Assembly: GCA_020058765.1 (NCBI GenBank)
Contig: JAGVDM010000006.1
Coordinates: 117,488-181,487 of the forward strand
DNA length: 64,000 nucleotides
From: Candidatus Peribacterales bacterium
Lineage (GTDB): Bacteria; Patescibacteriota; Gracilibacteria; Peribacterales; Peribacteraceae
Direction: 5' to 3'
Of this stretch, positions 50,914-60,393 are shown one piece after another (within the stretch, counting starts at the first letter, position 1; the number at the start of each line of letters is the position of its first letter). The notes below the pieces were generated by a model. It did no database searches, was not told where the DNA came from, and saw only the letters and a program-made list of their open reading frames with translations. The position numbers and the translations under genes were made by a program.

Positions 50914-51207
50914 TTACCGACCGCGTGAAGCGGAGAAGCAGTCACGACAGAGCACCGGCTTGCCACCTTCCTCTACAGGACGTGGCTTGAACGGCACCTG
51001 GCAGTTTGCGCCACACTGGGCGCACACTGCATCGTGCATCTGGGCGGGTCCACCGCCACCACCTCCGCGCTGCGACTTGCGAGCACGGCGGCAATCGGAG
51101 CAACGCTTAGGCGTGCTCAGATCTTTAGAGGCGTAAAATTCCTGCTCACTTTCAGTGAACACGAACGTCGCGCCGCAATCAGAACATGTAAGTTCCTGAT
51201 CAGACAT
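50914..51207 (-). CDS. CxxC zinc-ribbon protein
   Basis: A 97-aa protein with four CxxC knuckles: CSDC, CSDC, CAQC and CRDC, split by a Gly-rich hinge (RGGGGGGPAQM). The first half (LTCSDCGATFVFTESEQEFY) matches the CxxC-x17-CxxC family abundant in candidate phyla and Chloroflexi; the second half (CAQCGANCQVPFKPR) is its companion. Nucleic-acid or protein binding is likely, function unknown. The start at 51207 drops a 27-residue extension. It has its own promoter and terminator, so it is monocistronic. Confidence 0.85.
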   Translation of the reverse strand: MSDQELTCSDCGATFVFTESEQEFYASKDLSTPKRCSDCRRARKSQRGGGGGGPAQMHDAVCAQCGANCQVPFKPRPVEEGGKPVLCRDCFSASRGR

Positions 51208-51301
51208 GGGATAAGAAGGAAAAGAAGAGAAAGGATCGACAGCTTCCTTCTCAAGGGCTCTGATTGGAACAGGACTTTCGAAGTACACTGTGATGTGAAC
51301 A

Positions 51302-51331
51302 ATTATTGGCAGATACGCCCAAATTTGTCAA
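51302..51331 (-). promoter_or_regulatory. Promoter of the zinc-ribbon gene
   Basis: TTGACA (51326-51331) and AATAAT (51302-51307) are 18 bp apart on the minus strand. The -35 directly follows the alkD stop codon. Confidence 0.65.
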
Positions 51332-52030
51332 TTATTTTGCGAGAAGATAGTGCTGCCGAAGTGATTCTGGAAACCGCTCAATCGCATATCGCAACATCGT
51401 ACGCGGCATACATACGGCATTCTTATCGAGGAATGCACAAAGGGCAGTTTTATTGCGTTTTCCCACTTCTCTGAGCATCCAACCCGTGGCCTTGTGCATA
51501 AGGTCGTGCGGATGACACAAAAAGCCCTCAGCAAGGCGGAATGTATGGGAGAAATCGCCCTCCCGAATGAACGCATACGTGGCAACCACGGCAGTGCGCT
51601 CACGCCAAAGGTGACCAGAAGCCGCCAGACGATCGAGAATTGCCGGGTCTTTGGTGCCCAGAAGATGACGACCGAGAATTTTGTATGCGGACGCATCGAC
51701 TAAATCCCAATTATTCGCATAGTCGAGATGCTCTGTATAGAAACGAACAACACTCACTCTGTCGCTGTCATTCCCACGTTCATACTGCAGTACGAGTAGG
51801 AGGAAACCCGCCAAACGCTCTTCGTGCCACTTGCTCTGTAAAAGAGCATGAATGTCGTCGAGCGGAAGATTCGCATACTGCTTCATAATGCTGCGCACCT
51901 GCGGCACGCTCAGCCCAAGGAACTGATCGCCTTCTGCGTACTCTCCCTTCCCTGCCTTAAAAAACTTGGGGAAAAACGCTGCCTTTACAGGGTCAGCAGC
52001 AGCCCGAAGATCACGCTGAATGGCAAGCAC
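51332..52030 (-). CDS. AlkD-like DNA alkylation repair protein
   Basis: AlkD-type glycosylases are built of HEAT-like helical repeats and excise alkylated bases. The 232-aa protein has the conserved AAFFPKFFKAGKGEYAEGD near the N-terminus, the NNWDLVDAS segment with the functional Asp, and HDLMHKATGWMLREVGKR. I set the start at the GTG at 52030, which gives the normal family length and separates it from the divergent gene; the track ATG at 52123 would overlap it. Confidence 0.88.
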   Translation of the reverse strand: MLAIQRDLRAAADPVKAAFFPKFFKAGKGEYAEGDQFLGLSVPQVRSIMKQYANLPLDDIHALLQSKWHEERLAGFLLLVLQYERGNDSDRVSVVRFYTEHLDYANNWDLVDASAYKILGRHLLGTKDPAILDRLAASGHLWRERTAVVATYAFIREGDFSHTFRLAEGFLCHPHDLMHKATGWMLREVGKRNKTALCAFLDKNAVCMPRTMLRYAIERFPESLRQHYLLAK

Positions 52031-52060
52031 AGCACCAGCATAGCGGTTGAGCCAGCGCAG

Positions 52061-53599
52061 ATGCACGCCTATGCTTCCGCGTACATGCCAGCACTTTCCC
52101 TGCAACAGCGGCAAACACTCCAAGATCTGCTGCTCCTATGCATCACCGCGGTTTCCGGCGGATGTGTGATGGTGGTGGAATTACTCGGCACACGAATTCT
52201 TGCTCCATATGTAGGAACGTCACTCTACGTGTGGACCAGTGTGATCGGAGTGGTACTAGCGAGCTTGAGCATAGGCTATGTGATAGGCGGAAGAATCGCT
52301 GACAGTAAAAACTGTGGCGTGTGCTTGCCAATAGTTCTGATGAGCGGAGGAGTACTCACATGGGCACTCGCCATCGTGTATCAACTCATTCCTATGAGTT
52401 ATGTGGGAGGCAATATCGTGCGTGCATCACTGATTGCATCGGGGCTCCTTTTTGGACCACTCACAATGGTGTTGGGTATGGTAACTCCAATCGCAGTACG
52501 TTTGCGATACAACCTGCGAGGCACCATCGGCAGATCGGCAGGGAGTATTTATGCGGCATCAACCATAGGGAGCATTGCCGGAACATTCCTCTCTGGATAT
52601 TGGCTCATTCCGAACTTCGGCATGCAGGTACTGCTATTTGGCATTGCAGTGATTCTTTTTGGCATCGGCATCATTGCGTATTGGCTATTGCGAGGCGCTA
52701 CACAACAATGGATTGCCCCCGCTGCGGTCGCCTGCATTGGCATCGCAACGTGGTGTGGAACCACGGTAGTCATGCAAGACTACGCAGTGGCAGCAACGCC
52801 GTACATGCAGGTGGTCGCAGATATCAACACGCCATATCGCCGTGCATACGTGTGGGACACATGGATGAATGATGAACCCGTACGCGTACTCGCCGACTGG
52901 CAGTCGGCCATCTACCTCAATGAGGAAATCCGCGAACGCCCCGTAGCAAACTACGCACGACAATTTCGCCTGGTAACCCATTTTGCCAACAAGCGTGCCC
53001 GCGCAATGATGATCGGCGGCGCAGGATACATTCTGCCAAGGCTCCATTTGGAGTGGTACCCCAGTAGCACAATAGACGTCGTGGAAATCGATCCGGCCAT
53101 GCCGGAAATCGCCGCAAAGTACTTCTTCCTTGAAGAGGATGAGCGCATACGGACAATCATCGAAGACGGTCGAATCTACCTGAATACGACAGAAGAGGAG
53201 TACGACATCATCTATATGGATGCCTTCGCGCCAGAGGCGATCCCCTTCCACCTGGTCACCAAAGAATCATTTACGCAGATGCATCGGGTGCTCACAGACG
53301 ACGGCGTACTGGTAATGAACATGATCGCGAGCACAGAAGGAGTACGACGAGAGCTCTTTCGATCGACGTATGCCACGATGTCGGAAGTGTTCCCCTTCGT
53401 GCGTGCCTACGTGTTCGCACCGGCGAATGAAGCGTGGAATATGGTGCTTGTCGCCTCACCTTCACCCGGGCCCTTTGAAAGCGAAAGCGAAGACAGAGTG
53501 CTCAATGGCTACTTACAGAAAGCATGGAAAGGCTCCACCGATGGAGCAATCATCCTTACGGACGATTTTGCACCAGTGGAACATTTGAACCTGCAATAG
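52061..53599 (+). CDS. Membrane-fused spermidine synthase-like protein
   Basis: A 512-aa protein with an N-terminal block of about seven membrane helices (LLLLCITAVSGGCVMVVELLG onward, about residues 25-225), then a soluble aminopropyltransferase-like Rossmann domain: MIGGAGYILPRLH, VVEIDPAMPEIAAKYF, YDIIYMDAFAPEAIPFHL. Such fused-spermidine-synthase proteins are common; whether they make polyamines is often untested. Starts at 52061 or 52085 are both possible. The track ORF runs 70 codons further into alkD antisense. Confidence 0.83.
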   Translation: MHAYASAYMPALSLQQRQTLQDLLLLCITAVSGGCVMVVELLGTRILAPYVGTSLYVWTSVIGVVLASLSIGYVIGGRIADSKNCGVCLPIVLMSGGVLTWALAIVYQLIPMSYVGGNIVRASLIASGLLFGPLTMVLGMVTPIAVRLRYNLRGTIGRSAGSIYAASTIGSIAGTFLSGYWLIPNFGMQVLLFGIAVILFGIGIIAYWLLRGATQQWIAPAAVACIGIATWCGTTVVMQDYAVAATPYMQVVADINTPYRRAYVWDTWMNDEPVRVLADWQSAIYLNEEIRERPVANYARQFRLVTHFANKRARAMMIGGAGYILPRLHLEWYPSSTIDVVEIDPAMPEIAAKYFFLEEDERIRTIIEDGRIYLNTTEEEYDIIYMDAFAPEAIPFHLVTKESFTQMHRVLTDDGVLVMNMIASTEGVRRELFRSTYATMSEVFPFVRAYVFAPANEAWNMVLVASPSPGPFESESEDRVLNGYLQKAWKGSTDGAIILTDDFAPVEHLNLQ

Positions 53600-53641
53600 C
53601 CAGTTTCTTGGAGGGTAGATCGTGCGGCTATGGTCATAAAC

Positions 53642-53670
53642 TTGAATAGGCGCGCGATTTGTGCTATTCT
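53642..53670 (+). promoter_or_regulatory. Promoter of the alpha-glucan operon
   Basis: TTGAAT (53642-53647) and TATTCT (53665-53670) are 17 bp apart, 43 nt before the GTG start of the first gene. Confidence 0.6.
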
Positions 53671-53713
53671 AATCTGATTTCGCGAACGTCGCGCCAACAC
53701 ACATACAAACAAG

Positions 53714-54928
53714 GTGTCTATCCACACGCTCATGTTCGGCTGGGAATACCCTCCGCTTCACCTCGGTGGTCTAGGTGTGGCATGCCAAGGCCTTGTACAA
53801 GGATTGCTCAAAACAGGCGTACAAGTGACGTTGGTGTTGCCGCACCCGCATACGCAGTCGCAAGAGCATGATGTGATCTCTCCAAAAGAACACACCACAC
53901 ACACGGTTCGCGTACAAAGCATGCTCGGACCATACATGAACCATGATCAGTATTTCCGCACCATCAGCGCTGTTTCCAAGGAAATGCAGCAGGTATACGG
54001 CCACGATTTACCGGAGGCCGTAATGCACTTTACGGAAACGAGCGTGGATCTCACGAAAGATGTGGAGGCAGATGTGGTGCATTGTCATGACTGGATGACT
54101 TACGGAGCAGGCGCACGCGCAGCCAAGCATCACAACAAACCTCTCGTTGCGCACATTCACGCAACCGAACTTGATCGAACCAACTTCAGCCCAAACCAGT
54201 GGATCTACGATCAGGAGCGCATGGGGTTTGAAGCAGCGGACCGCGTGATTGCTGTGAGCCAATACACCAAGAACATTCTGGTGGAGCATTACGGAATTGC
54301 TGCAGAAAAAATTCATGTTGTGCACAACGGCTCAAGCGAAGACCACTTGCCACACAATCGGGTGACAAGCATTACACGAACAAAGAAGCAGGAACCCATG
54401 GTGCTCTTCCTTGGGCGACTCACCCTGCAGAAGGGACCAATTCAATTTTTGGAGATGGCAAAGCATGTGCACCAGCACCGCGCAGAAGTGCAGTTCGTTG
54501 TCGCGGGCGAAGGGAACATGCTCGGCGAAATGATCCACAAAACCAAAGAACTTGCGCTCGAGAAGAACGTGACGTTCCTCGGGAAAGTAACTTCAAAAGA
54601 AGCGCGCAAGCTCTACCGCACGGCAGATTGCTTTGTGATGCCATCACTCTCCGAGCCATTCGGGCTTGTAGCGCTGGAAGCTATTTCCCACGGCACACCT
54701 GTTGTGATTTCCAAGCAGTCCGGCGTGAGCGAAGTAGTGGGTCACGGATTTAAAGTAGATTTCTGGGACACGGCAAAAATGGCCGACTGCGTACTTACAA
54801 TTCTGCGAGAAACTCCTCTCGCCCAACAGTTACGATCAGAAGCACCACGTAGCCTCGCATACCTGCGATGGGAACACCAAGCAGGGCACGTGCGCTCGGT
54901 GTATCAGGATCTTCTCAAACCCCGCTAA
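53714..54928 (+). CDS. Glycogen/alpha-glucan synthase-like glycosyltransferase
   Basis: A 404-aa retaining GT-B glycosyltransferase. The N-terminus FGWEYPPLHLGGLGVACQG is the glucan-synthase K/G-x-GG-like loop; HCHDWMTYGAG and the donor-site LFLGRLTLQKGP and VMPSLSEPFGLVALEA (E-x7-E) follow. These place it between GT4 and GT5 (glycogen synthase). With GH57, GH15 and a sugar kinase immediately downstream, alpha-1,4-glucan synthesis is the best guess. The start is a GTG at 53714. Confidence 0.85.
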   Translation: MSIHTLMFGWEYPPLHLGGLGVACQGLVQGLLKTGVQVTLVLPHPHTQSQEHDVISPKEHTTHTVRVQSMLGPYMNHDQYFRTISAVSKEMQQVYGHDLPEAVMHFTETSVDLTKDVEADVVHCHDWMTYGAGARAAKHHNKPLVAHIHATELDRTNFSPNQWIYDQERMGFEAADRVIAVSQYTKNILVEHYGIAAEKIHVVHNGSSEDHLPHNRVTSITRTKKQEPMVLFLGRLTLQKGPIQFLEMAKHVHQHRAEVQFVVAGEGNMLGEMIHKTKELALEKNVTFLGKVTSKEARKLYRTADCFVMPSLSEPFGLVALEAISHGTPVVISKQSGVSEVVGHGFKVDFWDTAKMADCVLTILRETPLAQQLRSEAPRSLAYLRWEHQAGHVRSVYQDLLKPR

Positions 54929-54934
54929 CATTTC

Positions 54935-56206
54935 ATGCAACACAAACACTCTCACCCATCGGTCTGCTTCTACTTCCAAGTGCACCAGCCCTACCGCCTG
55001 CGCGACCTGCGCTTTGGCGATGTGGGCGCAGAAGGCACAGAATATTTTGACGAGGTGAAGAACCGCGACATCTTCAGAAAAGTAGCAGAGAAGTGCTACC
55101 TGCCAGCAAACAAATTAATCCTAGATCTGGTGCAGCAGTACCCGGACTTTCAAGTGTCGTATTCGCTCTCCGGTGTGTTCCTGCGGCAATGCCAAGAGTA
55201 CGGACCAGATGTTCTTGAGTCGTTCAAAGCTCTCGCACAAACTGGCAAAGTGGAATTCCTCGCGGAAACATATTTCCACTCATTAAGTTCGCTCAAATCA
55301 CTCTCGGAATTCGTAGAACAAGTAAGCACACAAGTGGAGCTGATTGAGAATATCTTCGGAGTACGCCCACGCGTGTTCCGCAATACCGAGTTGATCTACA
55401 GCAACGAACTGGCGCATATCGCACGCCTCATGGGCTTTAGCGGCATGCTGGCAGAAGGAGCGGACCACTTGCTTGAGGGGCGAAACCCAAATGATCCATT
55501 CATCCCCCCGCAGTTCACACTGCCGAATGACGTGCAGAAGATCGTGCGAAAATTCCGACCATACGCAAAGGCACCGCGAAACATTTCGGTGCTGCTCAAG
55601 AATTACAAATTGTCAGATGACGTAGCATTCCGCTTCTCGGATCGCTCGTGGATCGGCTACCCGCTCACAGCGGAACGGTTTACGGATTGGCTTATGCAAA
55701 GCGGAGGAACAAGCGTGAACCTGTTCATGGACTATGAAACATTCGGCGAGCACCAATGGGCCGATACAGGCATCTTTGATTTTCTACGTTCACTGCCAAA
55801 GATTTGGCAGGAGCGTGGAATTCGAGCCATCACCCCATCGGAAGTAATTCGCACGCATCACCGCAGGTTTAAGCATGTGTACGATGCACATACACACGTA
55901 TCGTGGGCAGACAGCGAGCGTGACCTCTCCGCATGGCAAGAGAACCACATACAGCGAAGCGCATTAGATGCGCTCTTCGCTCTGGAAGAAAAAGTGAAGG
56001 CGACACGAGATCCAGAACTACTCGACATCTGGCGCAAGCTCCAAACATCCGACCACTTCTACTACATGTGCACCAAGTACTGGAGCGACGGTGACGTGCA
56101 TAAGTACTTCAGCCCGTACGATTCGCCCTACGAAGCCTACCGCCGCTTTAGCCATGCGGTCTGCGATTTACGCGAACGAGTCGCCCGGTACCCATCCCAC
56201 AAGTAA
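54935..56206 (+). CDS. GH57-family alpha-amylase/glucanotransferase
   Basis: A 423-aa glycoside hydrolase acting on alpha-1,4-glucans. GH57 motifs: YFQVHQPYRL (HQP), VSYSLSG, the nucleophile region VFRNTELIY (Glu) and the acid region FMDYETFGEHQW (Asp). No signal peptide, so it acts in the cytoplasm on stored glucan. It begins 6 bp after the synthase-like gene and ends 2 bp before the GH15 gene. GH57 also includes branching enzymes, which tend to be longer; amylase or transferase is more likely. Confidence 0.92.
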   Translation: MQHKHSHPSVCFYFQVHQPYRLRDLRFGDVGAEGTEYFDEVKNRDIFRKVAEKCYLPANKLILDLVQQYPDFQVSYSLSGVFLRQCQEYGPDVLESFKALAQTGKVEFLAETYFHSLSSLKSLSEFVEQVSTQVELIENIFGVRPRVFRNTELIYSNELAHIARLMGFSGMLAEGADHLLEGRNPNDPFIPPQFTLPNDVQKIVRKFRPYAKAPRNISVLLKNYKLSDDVAFRFSDRSWIGYPLTAERFTDWLMQSGGTSVNLFMDYETFGEHQWADTGIFDFLRSLPKIWQERGIRAITPSEVIRTHHRRFKHVYDAHTHVSWADSERDLSAWQENHIQRSALDALFALEEKVKATRDPELLDIWRKLQTSDHFYYMCTKYWSDGDVHKYFSPYDSPYEAYRRFSHAVCDLRERVARYPSHK

Positions 56207-56208
56207 CC

Positions 56209-58248
56209 ATGCCAAGACAGCTCGTCATCGGCAACGGCTCAATGCTCGCAACATTCGACGAGCACTTGGAAATGCGCGATTTCTACTTTCCGTATGTGGG
56301 AATGGAAGACCATTCCGCATACAAAGATCACCACCGCATCGGCGTGTGGGTACAGGGGAAAGGATTCCGCTGGATCAGCGATGGTAGTTGGAAAATCACG
56401 CCACGCTATAAGCCAGAAACCATGGTGGGAAGCTCGCTTATTCAAAACGATGCACTCGGTATCAAGATCGTGGCAGAGGACATGGTGCACCCTGTGAGCA
56501 ATATTCTCCTACGACGTTGGCGTATAAAGAATCTGGAGAATGACGAGAAGGAAGTGCGACTGTTCTTCCATCACGATCTCCACATTTACGGAGACAAACA
56601 GAAAGACACTGCCTTCTATGAACCGTATACGAACTCGGTGATTCATTACCGCCAGAAGCGCTACTTCTTGGTGGGGGGAGAGACCGATAAACCCACGGAA
56701 TGCGTCACTGGTATTCACGGCGGAAAGTACGCCTCTGCATTGCAGCAGATGGAGCACTTAAAAACCTGTGGTATTTCCTCGTTCACGGTTGGCAAAAGCG
56801 AATACCAAGGACTAGAAGGCACATGGCGCGATGCAGAAGACGGTGAATTAGCTCGGCATACGATCGAGCAAGGGTCAGTGGATTCCACCGTGGCAATCCA
56901 CTGCAAGCTGAATGCGGATGCAGAAACGAAAGTATGCGTGTGGCTCTGCGCAGGCAAAAGCCTCAATGAAGTACTGGAACTGCAGGAGCGTATTCAAAAG
57001 GACACGCCAGATCGCATCCATCGTAACTGCACCAACTACTGGAAAAGCTGGGTGAACAAAACAACGTTCAACTTCGGCTCACTTTCTACAGAAACAGTCG
57101 ATCTCTTCAAGCGGAGCCTGCTCATGATCCGCATGCACTGTAACGACAACGGCGGCATCGTAGCCGCTGCCGACAGCGATATCATGGCATTCAATCGCGA
57201 TACCTATACATACGTATGGCCTCGTGACGGTGCGTTTGTAAGTTTGGCGCTGGATCAGGCCGGATACACAGAAGTCACACGACGCTTCTTTGAATTCTGC
57301 GCAGATGTCATCACCAAAGATGGGTACCTGCTCCACAAATACAATCCCGATAAATCGGTGGGATCCTCGTGGCACCCGTGGTTCCGCGACGGCGAACCGC
57401 AGCTGCCTATTCAGGAAGACGAAACTGCACTCGTGATCTACGCATTATGGAAACACTTCGAGCAAGTGCGAGACTTCGAATTTCTGCAGCAGATGTTCGA
57501 AAAGCTTGTATTACGTGCGGCGAACTTCCTCTGTGAATTCCGCGAAACAGAAAGCGGATTGCCGCTGGCGAGCTACGACCCGTGGGAGGAGCACCGCGCT
57601 GTATTTACCTACACGACCGCGTGCACCATTGCGGGTCTACATGCCGCAGCACACATTGCCAATATTCTAGGGCACCACCGCCACTCGGAGCGCTACCAAA
57701 CGGTGGCGGATCAAATGCAGCAAGCAATGATCTTCCATCTGTACGATGAACAAACGGGCATGTTCTTGAAGAGCATCAAACGCAAAGACGGCAAAACCAC
57801 TGCTAAAGACGCCACACCCGATGCGAGTGTCGGGGCGGTGTGGAGGCTGGGCGTACTGCCTTTTGACGATCCTCGCAGCACATCAAGTATGCAGAAATTG
57901 CGAGATACACTCACCGTGCGAACACCTATTGGCGGTATCGCTCGCTACACCAACGACTACTACCACGCAGCCGTACCTCCGAGCGCGGAAGTGCCGGGGA
58001 ATCCGTGGATCATCACTACACTGTGGGATGCACAATGGACGATTGCACATGCAAAGACTGCAGCGGATCTGGAACCTGCAAGAACAATTCTCGATTGGGT
58101 ACGACAGTACGCCACACGAACAGGTATTCTGGCTGAGCAGCTGCATTCCACCAACGGAGCGCCACTCTCGGTGGCGCCACTCACATGGAGCCACGCAACA
58201 TTCGTAGAAACCGTGCTGCAATTCGCAGCAAAGGAGAACGCTCTATAA
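56209..58248 (+). CDS. GH15-family glucoamylase/trehalase-like hydrolase
   Basis: A 679-aa glycoside hydrolase with the GH15 layout: an N-terminal beta-sandwich (LVIGNGSMLATFDEH to about 270) and an (alpha/alpha)6 barrel. YTYVWPRDGAFVSLAL and QEDETALVIYALW (general acid Glu) and GILAEQLHSTNGAP (general base Glu) are all present. It releases glucose from glucan ends. It is cytoplasmic by sequence. The stop overlaps the kinase start as TAATG, coupling glucose release to phosphorylation. Confidence 0.92.
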   Translation: MPRQLVIGNGSMLATFDEHLEMRDFYFPYVGMEDHSAYKDHHRIGVWVQGKGFRWISDGSWKITPRYKPETMVGSSLIQNDALGIKIVAEDMVHPVSNILLRRWRIKNLENDEKEVRLFFHHDLHIYGDKQKDTAFYEPYTNSVIHYRQKRYFLVGGETDKPTECVTGIHGGKYASALQQMEHLKTCGISSFTVGKSEYQGLEGTWRDAEDGELARHTIEQGSVDSTVAIHCKLNADAETKVCVWLCAGKSLNEVLELQERIQKDTPDRIHRNCTNYWKSWVNKTTFNFGSLSTETVDLFKRSLLMIRMHCNDNGGIVAAADSDIMAFNRDTYTYVWPRDGAFVSLALDQAGYTEVTRRFFEFCADVITKDGYLLHKYNPDKSVGSSWHPWFRDGEPQLPIQEDETALVIYALWKHFEQVRDFEFLQQMFEKLVLRAANFLCEFRETESGLPLASYDPWEEHRAVFTYTTACTIAGLHAAAHIANILGHHRHSERYQTVADQMQQAMIFHLYDEQTGMFLKSIKRKDGKTTAKDATPDASVGAVWRLGVLPFDDPRSTSSMQKLRDTLTVRTPIGGIARYTNDYYHAAVPPSAEVPGNPWIITTLWDAQWTIAHAKTAADLEPARTILDWVRQYATRTGILAEQLHSTNGAPLSVAPLTWSHATFVETVLQFAAKENAL

Positions 58249-59135
58249 TGCCCGCACATTCCATGCAGAATCGCACGATCATCGGCGTGGATCTGGGCGG
58301 CACGAAAATAGATGTGGCGCGTTATGACGCTGCCACATGGGAGCGCCAAGCAGCAGAACGATACCCTACACACGCAGATCGTACGTTTGGCCACGTGCTC
58401 GATGATTTGGTTGCGGCAATCGAGCAGATCCGCACGGCAGACACCGTGGCGATCGGCATCGGTGTGCCGGGGCTAGTACGCCAGTCTGATGGCACCATTG
58501 TGACATTGCCGAATATTCCGGGGGCAGAAGGGGCGCCACTCAAACAGCAATTGGAGCAACGCACTGACCTGCCTGTAACGCTCGAGAATGACGCTAACTG
58601 CTTCACCCTTGCAGAAGCGCTACGCGGTGCAGGGAAGGGGCAGGACGTTGTTGTAGGTATCACACTTGGTACGGGTGTAGGTGGCGGGATTGTTATCAAC
58701 GGCACGCTATTCCGTGGTGCACACGGGTACGGCGGAGAAATAGGGCACATGTTGCTCCAACCCGGGCAGCCACCCTTTGCAACGGAAGACAAGCGGGGTG
58801 ACGTGGAGCAATTCCTTTCGGGCAACGCCATGGGCAAGCGCTGCGAGCAAGCAAAGAACCCCGGCGAATACCTCTCGGGTGATACATGTTCCTTCATGCA
58901 TCCCGACCTATTCCGTGAGCTTGCATGGCTCTGCACCAACCTTGTACATGCGCTTGATCCATCTGCAATCGTACTCGGCGGGAGTGCGGGCAGGGCACTC
59001 AAGCCTCACCTGAAAGACATTCAGCGCGAGCTCCATCAATGGGTACTCCCCGGCACGCCGCTGCCTGCGCTCGTCACTGCCGAATTGGAGGACAGCGCAA
59101 CACTGGGGGCAGCCCTCTTGGCGGCACACAGCTGA
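58248..59135 (+). CDS. ROK-family glucokinase
   Basis: A 295-aa sugar kinase. Visible: the ATP phosphate loop GVDLGGTKIDVARYD, GVPGLVRQSDG, the sugar-binding ENDANCFTLAEAL, GTGVGGGIV and the ROK signature region HGYGGEIGHMLL, though only part of the zinc site is apparent (H at GHM; the CxCGxxGC cluster is missing). It likely phosphorylates glucose made by the upstream GH15 enzyme. AGGAG at 58232-58236, 11 nt before the ATG, supports this start. Confidence 0.9.
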   Translation: MPAHSMQNRTIIGVDLGGTKIDVARYDAATWERQAAERYPTHADRTFGHVLDDLVAAIEQIRTADTVAIGIGVPGLVRQSDGTIVTLPNIPGAEGAPLKQQLEQRTDLPVTLENDANCFTLAEALRGAGKGQDVVVGITLGTGVGGGIVINGTLFRGAHGYGGEIGHMLLQPGQPPFATEDKRGDVEQFLSGNAMGKRCEQAKNPGEYLSGDTCSFMHPDLFRELAWLCTNLVHALDPSAIVLGGSAGRALKPHLKDIQRELHQWVLPGTPLPALVTAELEDSATLGAALLAAHS

Positions 59136-59906
59136 TTATTCAGCGAGCCATACGTTCTCGCTGCCGCTTGGCGCTTCACCGAGCAGCGCGCCTTCGCTAT
59201 TCACGAACATCACCGACGACTCCCATGGATCTGCAGGCGTAGAAATAATGGCCCATTTCTGCCAGAGGGTTTCTGTAATGCGCAATCGCTGATCGCGAGG
59301 CAACTCGAGCCATGGTGTGGTCACAGTGACAAAGAGCATGTTGCGATCGATGGGATCTTGAGCCGATCGTTCCACATACTGTGAGAGATCACCTTCGCTT
59401 AGACTACGTTCATACCGTTGCACCGTTTGCACGGCAGCATCTAGGGATTCTTGCTCGCGTTGGAACCGCACGCTCTCTTCTTGATCGCGTCGATCTTGTG
59501 CATCATTCACTACACCAGCACGCATATCTGCAAGCGAACGTGGGAACCCCGGGCAACCGAGGAATGAAGCGCGGTCATCGATAGCAAGCCGCCATGCGAG
59601 CACATCTGCGTGATTCTCCTCCTGCCACAATTGTGTGAGAGCGCTGCAATGTTGCTGGCCATCGAGGTACGCCACGTGGAGCGTGCGTGCACAGGCTTCA
59701 TCGCAACGATTGAGCCACGCTGGTGTGCGAGTGTACTTGAGCGCAAGAGTAGCTGGGCTAGAGAGCAAGTCGCGAATGGGCAACACCAGCACAGCAGTGG
59801 AGAGCACTGTGCACACAATAAGTACTGCTCCAATGGTGTGGTGCCACGTCCACTCCCAAGAGGACGCTTTGGATTCGCCGAGATCCTGCCACGACAGTTC
59901 TCCCAT
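59136..59906 (-). CDS. Single-TM protein of unknown function
   Basis: A 256-aa protein with a cytoplasmic N-terminus, one membrane helix (about residues 27-47, AVLIVCTVLSTAVLVLPI) and an external domain with four Cys (NRCDEACARTL; QHCSAL; LGCPG) that could form two disulphides. A Gln/Glu-rich helix (QDRRDQEESVRFQREQESL) follows. No family recognised. It converges on the ROK kinase with no gap. TATACT lies 7 nt before the ATG. Confidence 0.7.
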   Translation of the reverse strand: MGELSWQDLGESKASSWEWTWHHTIGAVLIVCTVLSTAVLVLPIRDLLSSPATLALKYTRTPAWLNRCDEACARTLHVAYLDGQQHCSALTQLWQEENHADVLAWRLAIDDRASFLGCPGFPRSLADMRAGVVNDAQDRRDQEESVRFQREQESLDAAVQTVQRYERSLSEGDLSQYVERSAQDPIDRNMLFVTVTTPWLELPRDQRLRITETLWQKWAIISTPADPWESSVMFVNSEGALLGEAPSGSENVWLAE

Positions 59907-59913
59907 AGCTCTA

Positions 59914-59919
59914 AGTATA
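59914..59919 (-). promoter_or_regulatory. -10 box of the single-TM protein gene
   Basis: TATACT ends 7 nt before the ATG at 59906. It lies just before the start codon, inside the short rlmH-to-gene gap. Confidence 0.4.
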
Positions 59920-59921
59920 CG

Positions 59922-60392
59922 TTAGTCCGCGTGATGATACCTACTCCCCTTCATGATCTGTGTTGCGCGATAGAGCTGCTCCACAAAGAGCAGCTGACAC
60001 AGCTCGTGCGGCAGTGTCATTGCGCTCAACGCAAACACGCGATCTGCACGAGTGCGCACTGCATCAGTAAGGCCGTACGCACCACCAATAACAAACGTCA
60101 TTCCCTCGCCACGATCACGACTGCCGCTGATCGCGTCAGCAAACTGGAGAGAAGGCATCTGCTTCCCCCGTTCATCCAGCACCCAGATCTGCCCGCTGCG
60201 ATCGGCGAGTGCGTCCAAGATGCGCTGCGATTCCTCTTCGCGCTGTCTCTGCGGATCATTCACTTTGGATGCAGGCAACGAGACCACATCGAACCGCACG
60301 GCATGCTCTATGCGCTCCGTGTATTCGGCTACACCGTCACGTGCCCAGACCGCACGCGGGGTGCCGATCGTGAGGAGCGTGATGCGCTGCAT
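59922..60392 (-). CDS. rlmH: 23S rRNA (pseudouridine1915-N3)-methyltransferase
   Basis: RlmH is a SPOUT-knot methyltransferase that modifies pseudouridine 1915 in helix 69 of 23S rRNA. The 156-aa protein has the normal length and the conserved WVLDERGKQMPSLQFA, FVIGGAYGL and SAMTLPHELCQLLFVEQLYRA blocks that form the knot and SAM pocket. The start is 83 codons inside the track ORF, at MQRITLLTIG, 1 bp after the rlmD stop, so the two rRNA methylase genes are surely co-transcribed. Confidence 0.95.
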   Translation of the reverse strand: MQRITLLTIGTPRAVWARDGVAEYTERIEHAVRFDVVSLPASKVNDPQRQREEESQRILDALADRSGQIWVLDERGKQMPSLQFADAISGSRDRGEGMTFVIGGAYGLTDAVRTRADRVFALSAMTLPHELCQLLFVEQLYRATQIMKGSRYHHAD

Positions 60393-60393
60393 A

